This document shows positions 56,231 to 64,000 of a stretch of DNA of 64,000 nt, piece by piece. A program made the position numbers and the translations under genes. The notes below the pieces were generated by a model that was not told the DNA's origin, ran no database searches, and saw only the letters and a program-made list of their open reading frames with translations. Numbering within the stretch: the first letter of the stretch is position 1; every line of letters starts with the position of its first letter. Origin of the DNA: Labyrinthula sp. Ha (taxonomy: Eukaryota > Sar > Bigyra > Labyrinthulida > Labyrinthulaceae); contig JAALGZ010000009.1 of assembly GCA_015227615.1 (NCBI GenBank), forward strand, positions 62,001 to 126,000, given 5' to 3'.

Positions 56231-57983
56231 GGGGGATTTTTAGTATTCAACATCCAAAGAGATTAGAATTAGGCGACCTTGTAAGTATACAAAGTTTAAA
56301 TTATACTTCCCTTAGGACAAATAACATGAACTTTCTCTTGTTACTGTTAAATTTCAAATATTTTTATAACTGGGGTAAAGGCTATTATGATATGCTTGCT
56401 ACAGTCTTAATCTGAAAAATGAATAAGGAAAAACCTAGGAGTAGTGCTACTACAAAATTTCAGAAAATAAAAAAGTACTGATCATTTCAGAGAACCGCAC
56501 CTACAGAGAAAATCTATTTTTGAATTAAGCTATAAACTTAGGCCCTTAACTTCTTGGCGGAGTTTGGCTCTGTTAGTTTGCTCATTACATGATGAAACTC
56601 CAGTGCCTATTATTGTTATGGCTTTTACTTCCTGATTCATAGTACAGGTTTCAACAAATCTTAATCTACCAATCACGTTTCCATGTTTCATATACCAAGC
56701 GAGAAAGTGCGGATTTATGATTTAAGTCATCTTGAAACATAGAGCCCAGTTGATAAATACTTCAAAAAGTGAATCGATTTAGAAGCCTATAGTGCTAAAC
56801 CATGATTCATCAGCAGCCCAACAAGCAAAGCGGCACTAGTTCATGTCAGTGCTGTGCTAACCTAGTTTTTTACTAATAATGAAATATTAACTGCAGTTAA
56901 TGATTAATTTCTATGAAACTAAATTTAGCAAAGTCTTTGAAGATAAGTGAGTATTGTGGATACTCCGTGCTTATCCTCACCTTGTATCATTAGCTAGAAT
57001 GTTACACAATTTTGATGAAATCAGCTTAACAGAAAGGTAAATAAGGTCAGCTCTATTAAAGTTATGTTTTATAATTAACAAGTAGGTACGATAGTTGTAT
57101 GACTTACCCAATATGTATAAATGTCGCGACTAATCTCAATTACAGCTAATATATTTTTGAACCAGTTAATTTTCTATGTAGTTAAGAAAGTAACATCGTA
57201 GAAGCCATTTCTACATCATAATAATATAGTTCCTGGACGATTAACGATACAAACCAATCTTATTACTTTGTAGGTTTTTTCCTGTGAGCAAATAAGGAAT
57301 GAAACCTCGATTGATATGGTGCCAGATTTTCGTTAGTTTCTTCGTTATGCTTACAGGTTGTCAGAAGTGGCCATTCAAGGTTTATGGAAGCAGCTATCTT
57401 AACCTTTTAAGCTAGAATTTAACTCTTATATAACCTTCTCTAAGTTTCACACTTAAGTCACATTGTTCATACTTCGCTTTTTTCCCACTTGCTACTATAG
57501 TTCTGCGACGTCGAGGAAACACACAAACCAAACAACTTAGGAAAGTCTCATGATTAATGCATTTAAAAATCATTTCATATTCCGATTTATTTAACCCCTC
57601 TTGATCCACCTGCGCTATAATAAAAATAAAGTGGTGCATAGACGATTTTAGCTTGACTCTTCTTGGGAATGTTTTTTTGAGGAATTCTGGTGTCCGATAC
57701 CCGACAACCCCACAAAAGTCTTGGGGTTTGACTGCTTATAATTGATTTCTCTTCTAAGTAATACAAGTTTAAAACTAATCGAAAAGTATATGAAGTTCCT
57801 ATGCTTGTTTTCTAGTTGTAAAACCCTTGTTTCCAGGCAACAAATTATGGTGTGGTATTTCGCCTGACACTTGGAAGCTCAGCCATGAGAGATTCATCAG
57901 TGGTACATTACCCTAGGAATATTGGAAAATGTCCCTGTCCCAATTATTTTCCCATTAAAGAAGTGGCCGATTGAAATATCTCA

Positions 57984-57995
57984 TATATATAAATA
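57984..57995 (+). promoter_or_regulatory. TATA-like element directly before the gene at 58000
   Basis: TATATATAAATA ends 4 nt before the ATG. The same 12-mer precedes the WD40 gene at 14-25 nt. At this distance it cannot be a classical TATA box for this ATG, so it is either an AT-rich initiator region or coincidence. Confidence 0.3.
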
Positions 57996-57999
57996 AAGG

Positions 58000-58473
58000 A
58001 TGAATAAGTTCTATCTAGAAAAAACAAACGAAAGAACAGACTCTGACTTCATACGCAAGATCAGAAGCGAAATTAGATATAAGAAACACTTTCCGATAAA
58101 ACCAAAAAGGAATATTATATACAAGAGATCGTTTTTGAATTCAAGCAACAACTTACAAACCTACGCGAAGCTTGTTGAACATCTTTCACCAACCGAGTTT
58201 GAAACTCTTCAACAGTATAATCGAGTGAGCTCCATCCTTTCAAATCCCTCTACTCAAAAACTTTCTTTGCAAGATCCACCAGCTTCAACCAAGAGCATAC
58301 CTGCGTCAAACACCAAGAAGACACCACTTAATAAACCTATAAATATTCAGCCAGCATACTCTAAGGCCCAACTTTCAAAAATAGTAAATATAACAGCACA
58401 AGAACTTGCTTCGCATTCATATCCAAAACAATCAACCTTTTCTTTTTCGCACAAGTTTAACGGAAAAAACTAA
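58000..58473 (+). CDS. hypothetical basic protein, 157 aa
   Basis: Single exon; the initiating Met is the only Met, so no alternative start exists in this frame. The product is basic and polar: an N-terminal charged part (FIRKIRSEIRYKKHFPIKPK), a helix with LVEHLSPTEFETLQQYNRV, then a Pro/Ser/Thr/Lys-rich, probably disordered region, and a second helix (KAQLSKIVNITAQELASHS). The arrangement suggests a nuclear or RNA-associated adaptor, but this is a guess. It lies 98 nt upstream of the metzincin gene on the same strand. No family is recognised. Confidence 0.6.
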   Translation: MNKFYLEKTNERTDSDFIRKIRSEIRYKKHFPIKPKRNIIYKRSFLNSSNNLQTYAKLVEHLSPTEFETLQQYNRVSSILSNPSTQKLSLQDPPASTKSIPASNTKKTPLNKPINIQPAYSKAQLSKIVNITAQELASHSYPKQSTFSFSHKFNGKN

Positions 58474-58571
58474 TCAACATTCGTTCACAGTTTACTTTTT
58501 TTGGAGACGCAAGTTAAAAGTTCCATCGCTGGCCAAAACGTACAGTCATTTAAAACTATCGAAAAAAGAAC

Positions 58572-59714
58572 ATGAAAGACGGATTAAGTTTAAGAACAAC
58601 GGGCAAAAGAAACAAGTCATCAGGTCTGAGCTCATGTTGTTCGTGTATCCTTCCAATTATTGTGTTTGCTCTGTTAGCTGGCTTGGGAGCTGTGATTTTG
58701 GTTCCTGTTTTACAAGACCTTCTTGCAGAAGACGAACTGGAAGCGGAAGTAGCCAATTGTACTGAATTAGGTATCGAAGTTGGTGAGGAGATAATACAGG
58801 ATGGTAATTTTGTTGGAGTTATGTTTGCTGACTGTCCAACTGCCTCACAATTTGAAGCATTTACAGAGGCCGCATCTTTTCTCTCGGGAATTCTTAACTC
58901 CAATCCAGACATAGGAACTAGAGTGCTGCGGCAAGATATATCCCCTGCCAGTTGTGGTGGTTCTTCAACTGATGTTCTTATATCTAATGGTCGAAGAACA
59001 GATCATCTTATTATATTTGCTGAACTAGGATCAATAGATGGAGTTGGAAAGATTCTTGGACAGGTAGTAACATATCTTCTTTTCATATCTTAGGCCGGCC
59101 AGTGTCTTGTTGCCGCAGCTGGTGATGAAACTTTTCCTGTTCTTGGCCTTATGCGCTTCGATGTGGCTGATCTTGAAAATTTAAGAGCACAAGGAACGTT
59201 GAAATCTGTTGTATTGCATGAAATGATGCATGTCCTTGGTTTTGGAGGCTCGCAACCATACGAAGACCTGCTACTGGATCCTGTTTTTTCGGGAAATCCT
59301 CCTGTCGCAAATGATGAGTTTAACCCTCGTTTTATTGGATCATCTGCCGTTTCAGAATTTAGTCAGCTAACTGGAAACTCAGAAGATGCAGTGCCAATAG
59401 AAGATGGAAGGTCGCTGGGCAATATTGATGTTGATGCAGGTGAAGGTCTAGGTAGTGTGGATAGTCATTTATTGGAGGATGGGTTGTTTGAAACAGAGTT
59501 GATGACTTTTTCCATCACCTCCAATTCTCCAGCATTGTCAAGAGTTACTTTGGGTATTCTAAGTGATATTGGGTACGATGTGGATTTTAGCTCTGCTGAT
59601 GCTTTCTCACTTTCTTCACAGAAAAGCTTATCCTCCTTAAGGGGATCTAGTACCGAAGGAATTGCTTATATGGTAGATGATATGCTATCTATAATCCCAA
59701 TGAAAATAGATTAG
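58572..59714 (+). CDS. membrane-anchored leishmanolysin-like (M8) metzincin protease (two exons)
   Basis: Exons 58572-59063 and 59094-59714 around a 30-nt phase-0 intron (59064-59093, GTAGTA...CTTAG) give 370 aa. Residues 26-48 form a single membrane segment after a short basic N-terminus, so the catalytic part is outside (type II). The zinc motif LHEMMHVLGFG (H206, E207, H210, G213) is metzincin-like. The third ligand is probably H289 in DSHLLEDGLFETELMTFS, which also holds the Met-turn (M301). LSRVTLGILSDIGYDVDF near the end is the usual downstream helix of leishmanolysin-like secreted proteases. The first exon (about 55-164) shows cysteines and LNSNPDIGTRVLRQDIS-type pre-catalytic sequence. 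It probably cleaves extracellular or surface proteins. Splicing joins the pre-domain to the catalytic domain without a frame change. Confidence 0.88.
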
Positions 59715-62700
59715 ACCGCGTTCAGATATGTATAAACTTTCTGATATATGTTTATGGAGATAGAATTTAGGGCAAGAACATCATTTGTGCAAACATACAT
59801 TTTATTACAAGGCGTTTATTTATTGGCATGAAGTTTTATTAGTTTTTTCGTTGTCTGCTGACAAGGGTAAATTTAGTGAGAAGAAAGTATTGAAGTCTAA
59901 GTTTTGTATATATATACTGAATCATCAATCTTTAGATATGTTACAAGTCAAGTTTTGCGAAACATTGTTGAATATATCTCTTACATCAACCCTACTTATT
60001 TCTTGGAGTAGGTTCTCTTAATAGTTGTTATATGTGGATGAACAAGGTCTTAGACCTAGTCACCCTAACAGTCTTCCAAGTTTAATGCATTCCTCCATTT
60101 CATCTCCAGGTTTAGAGAGTTTCATTGTATAATCTCATACAAGGGTATTTTGAACAAAGCTGCTAGTACATAAGAACTAAAACATTTACCGATTTTCTCT
60201 AGAAAACACCGATTCAATTTTGCTGAAACGAGGAAATTTCGAGCTTAAGGCGAAAATTATAATCTCCATGCGCTAGAATAGCACCATTATTCGGAGCACT
60301 GTGCTCAGCTAGAACATTTGATATATCATTACATCATTTGAAAATAATTCCAAAAAAGGACCAAGGTGCTAGTACGGTAATATATAACTATTATTAGAGA
60401 TAAGACTGGCTTGACCAAAATGGGAAGGGTATCTTATACAAGCAGGGGCAGGTATTCTTGTAGTAGATTCGTGGATTAATGCTAAATGTACACAGACTGG
60501 GAGGTTTACTCTCAATATTTTCTTGAACATTAAATGATTATCAATGCCAGAGCATCTATTATTATTTCCTGCCTTCGTTATTATGAAAAAAGTTGACTAT
60601 ATAAACATCACTCACGGTATATAAAAACATGTCATGGCACTAAATTTCGTAGGCAGCTACATCCTTATCAAAAAGTTAAATGGTGAAAAGTAAAGCTTAT
60701 TCTATTTTACAGGTTAGATACACAACGAGCCAAGTAGCAGCAGAAACCACATCTTTAAAGAATACATCAGCAAAGCTTACGTGCTTCATAGCTGGTTGGG
60801 TAACTTATTAAGGAATTAAGCAAAAATCTCCTGCAAATATAGGTAGGCTTCACCAGTTTTTAGATACCTAGAAGAGGAAATAATTCTGGAGCCGATTATT
60901 AGCATAAACTCGACATATGTTTGGAGAGCTAAAGAATTGGGTTTTAGGCTACTATTAATTCAATTTTCTCGGACAATAAATTCAAAGGTTGAGAGAAGAA
61001 AAACTTTAGCTAGCAGACCTTTGGCTTAAAGTATCAGTTGTTTTTTTCTGTTTCTGCAATCTAAGAATTGCAACCTTAGAATACAATTTTTAAAGGCCCA
61101 TAACGAATCAAGCATTGCATACAGCTCAATACTTATGATATAGCTTCTGGAATTCAAGTACATGGCCTACCGCCCTTTCTTCATATATACTGGACGTTGT
61201 ATAGAATATATGGCAAAGGCCTAAATTAAAATGTTTCCTAGTCTTACTTAGATTAAGGATTATAAATAGAGTGTGTAACAGATTTGTAAACCTGGGGGAA
61301 GACAAGCAATAAGAACAATACATAAGAGAACTTTCAGTTTTCCAATTATAGCCTGTAGAAGCAGTGACCATACCCTAATTTGTTTTGAAATTCGTGGTGT
61401 GTTAACTATAAACCTGATCCAATAAGCAAGAGCGACAAATTGGTGATTTATTCTTTTATATTTTAGACAAATGATAGGCACTGTTTAAACAACCTTAAAT
61501 GCTTTCTCAACGGAATGCAATGTATGCTCGTGGTGGTTGTTAATAAAGCTTTATCTTGCTTTTGCTGAGAGATAAAATACAAGAAAGAAAGAGAAAACAA
61601 TAGAGCGCGACCGCACTACCTAATATTTAACACCCGAGACTACTTTTTTATCTTTTTGCATAATCATTTTTTCTTCTAAGATACTGTTATTATTCTCTTG
61701 TAGAATTAAATTTTTCTTTAAAGTTAAATCTGCACAAATCTCCAGAGTTCTATACTCCATCAGTATCTCTACGTGTAGAGCATGTATGTAGCTTTGTAAT
61801 CTGCTCAAAAGTTTTCTAACTCAGATCAAAAAACTACTTGTCGTACTATGTTGTGCAATTTCTTGTATAACTGAAAATTATGCCCTCATTAAACTGTGAA
61901 ATCGATGATTTCTAGGAGAAAGACGTAAACATGACATCGTTTCTCAATATCAATGCGGAGAGGATGTCAAATACTTAATCTCATACTTGGGCATGTGCAG
62001 TCCCTTTTTTCTGCTTCCGAGGTAGACAGTAAACGATATTTTGTATTCGGGAGAGAGACGCTACTCTTAATTTCAAGCACGGTGAACACATGTATAGAAC
62101 TTTGAAGTGATATCACAACTGTAACATTAGTAATTACACTCTTTGTCAAGTTTGATTCAGCTTGAATAAACACCTACTTCAACAGCAATGGGCGAAAGAT
62201 TTTTTTTCGTATCTTCCCTCTATTTAACATTAAAATATGCTGTCAACCATAATATAGCACTATTTACTTGTAATCCAAGCACTTCTAGTAAACTTGTACT
62301 ATTTACTCTAAATTATTACTAACTGAATACTCTAAAATGTCTATAGATCTTAGGTATTGATGGATGTCACCAACCTATCCACCTAAATGCACAGTAATTA
62401 GCTTTATTTTACTATTTTCAAACATTGGCATCATAGCATATTTCTAATTATAAAAGTTTTAGAATCATATGGCTTGAATAATAGACTTCTGATAACATAG
62501 AACAGTTATTCTCTTTTTGAAGAAAACTTTTCAGAGTCATCAGACAACAACATAATAATCATCCATCTTGTTTTCCTGAAACTGTACATACTCGGCAGTA
62601 GTAGCTCTTTTATTTTGGGTAAAGTAGACCCGAATTAAAAGTCATATTTCATATTTTGCTCTTTTCTTATTTATTCCCGTCGATGATATATTTTGTCATG

Positions 62701-64000
62701 TTCCTCTCCATTATGAAGCTAAAAAACAATAATTTTCAAAGTCTGCACGTATCTAACCAAAATAAGTACTTACCACATGTTCTTTTTCAATACTTTACCC
62801 CGTTGCCCAATTCTTTAAGGTAAAGATTTTTTCGGATAAAACATGAATTTTTGGGGTTTATATCAATATTTTGCGCATCACTTCTCATATGTTGCAGAGT
62901 GATATATCCGGAGTTATCACACACGCTACTTTGAAGGAAAATGTTGCACTGTATCAGCTACTGTTATTATTTGTCTCAAGAAATATGCTTTTTCTTGCTT
63001 AATTTTATCTATAAGGGGAAATAGTGTGAAATAGTTATAAAAACTTAGATTCCGCTAGATAAATGCATTATATCTAAGTAAGTTTAGGGTTAGCAAGTTT
63101 TATTTTAATTTTATCATTTGAAGCAGGTAAACGTCTTCTTCTGGATGAAGAAGTAGAATGAGTTAATTTCAAACAGATCGCTTAATCATTACAAGGCCGA
63201 TAATTTCATGTATTGGATGTTCTTGTATAAAAGATACTTAATATTTATTCTTGGTTCTCATCTGGGCGCATGGCACCTTATGAATAACATGTCGAACAAA
63301 CTCGGGTACAATATATAGCATACTCTCTATTCACAAGATTTATTTTATCCATTCTTTAGTTTGTTTTTCGTCACAAATTTTTGACAAAACGGCTGCCTAA
63401 GGTCCGAATAGTGTCGCATTATTTTTGCATATAATTCTATACTCAATAAGTTTTCACATGGTAGTTATAAATCTATCGACAGCTGATAAGGTCTTTGGTG
63501 GGTCCAAGCATGCTCGGTCAAAACCATGCTACTTATAGTTTAAACCTAAGTCAGGAAAAAGGTCTGTTAAAATCTATCAAATACGTCGAATAAGTTAAGT
63601 ACAGAATGACAGTATTCTCAATAGCAGGCATATATTTAATTTAGCGCAACAGGTTTCTATTTCATAGTTGCCCCAAGTGCTAAAACAAATAAAGCGAGAA
63701 ACATATGACATAAATTCATAAGTTTAGTTTGATATTCATAAGTAGCCTGTAAACTTTTTCTTGGCTATAGGTTCCGTATATGGTTTCGCACAAATTAGCG
63801 TCAATGTCTTCTAAAATACACCCTGAATGGAACTTGGGGTTCACCTAATAATTTGAGATTCCGTACAAAAAGTTTTACAACTATTGCTTGTTTAGACTAT
63901 TTTTGACAGCAAATCCTGACGTCTTTATTGAATAATTATAGCACATTATAGGAATCATATCACCCTACATGTTAGTAAGGTTTCAGTTTATCTTCATTTT
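59715..64000. other. gene desert to window end, 4.3 kb
   Basis: No supportable gene. Frames at 59785-60021 (plus), 61126-61481 (minus, two overlapping) and 61967-62173 (minus) lack motifs; the 61.3-kb frame has one hydrophobic run but no start context or short-intron partner. No repeats or RNA genes recognised. Confidence 0.55.

Larger units (their letters stand above)
49861..57999. other. gene desert, 8.1 kb
   Basis: The longest gene-free tract. The MITE-like copy 2 (54726-55204) and the T-rich block (55350-56230) are listed separately. Short frames at 52726-53004, 53595-53792 and 57412-57639 look slightly protein-like but show no motif, splice continuation or start context that would support them. 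A CTCA/TGAG-rich stretch lies at about 50930-51030 and 51300-51440. No RNA gene seen. Confidence 0.6.

Noticed and set aside
55351-56415. Series of plus-strand ORFs rich in Phe/Leu/Tyr that look like membrane proteins
   Set aside because: They arise from a T-rich composition block; no consistent frame, start or motif.
57412-57639. 75-codon minus-strand ORF containing an Arg-rich run
   Set aside because: No recognisable domain or continuation.
61126-61481. Two overlapping minus-strand ORFs with a hydrophobic run
   Set aside because: Different frames without a fitting 28-31-nt intron and no motif.
1-64000. CRISPR array or bacterial operons
   Set aside because: No regularly spaced repeats; spliced genes, eukaryotic chromatin factors and a copia element exclude a prokaryotic source.

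Overview
The window is nuclear DNA of a microbial eukaryote that I cannot place. It is AT-rich with a standard genetic code: TAA, TAG and TGA all end clear genes. Protein genes have spliceosomal introns, and mitochondrial-type enzymes, chromatin factors, a GUCT-type DEAD-box helicase and a Ty1/copia retrotransposon are present. The striking lineage marker is intron size: I placed twelve introns in seven genes and all are 28-31 nt (GTA...AG in eleven, GTT...AG in one). Introns of about 30 nt are known from the stramenopile Blastocystis and, of similar order, from some ciliates, but the long gene-free tracts here do not fit the compact genome reported for Blastocystis. I therefore give no species.

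Genes sit in tight islands separated by 1-8 kb deserts. Island 1 (580-2786): a one-pass membrane protein with a RanBP2-type zinc finger and a PAN domain, convergent with a JmjC hydroxylase. Island 2 (7662-9104): an RA/ubiquitin-like plus PH protein. Island 3 (13040-18363): Swc5/CFDP1, HMG-CoA lyase, a small coiled-coil protein with two introns, a 673-aa LRR-like nuclear protein, and a JMJD6-type hydroxylase. A 4.4-kb copia element (19095-23494) follows, with 128-bp identical LTRs and a 5-bp target-site duplication. Then come a small putative secreted ORF (24586-24849), a spliced secreted protein and a six-exon WD40 protein, EED-like, whose stop codons abut (25936-27731). Next are a membrane-anchored GH28-like protein (31956-33759), a seven-TM receptor-like protein and DDX21-type helicase (41037-45072), a PP2C phosphatase, glutamate 5-kinase and J-domain protein (46803-49860), and a small unknown protein with a membrane-anchored leishmanolysin-like metzincin (58000-59714).

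The deserts hold little that is recognisable: three copies of a 450-480-bp MITE-like repeat (28671, 36834, 54726), a possible decayed POT1-like gene near 36.05-36.52 kb, a T-rich block at 55.35-56.23 kb, and weak dispersed repeats. I see no tRNA, rRNA or CRISPR array.

Functionally the window mixes chromatin and nuclear factors (Swc5, two JmjC-family hydroxylases, an EED-like WD40 protein, an LRR/NLS protein, an RNA helicase), mitochondrial metabolism (HMG-CoA lyase, perhaps the J-protein), proline synthesis (glutamate 5-kinase) and several surface or secreted proteins. There is no operon logic; the islands are simply packed, with tail-to-tail gaps of 0-2 nt and one head-to-head gap of 25 nt.
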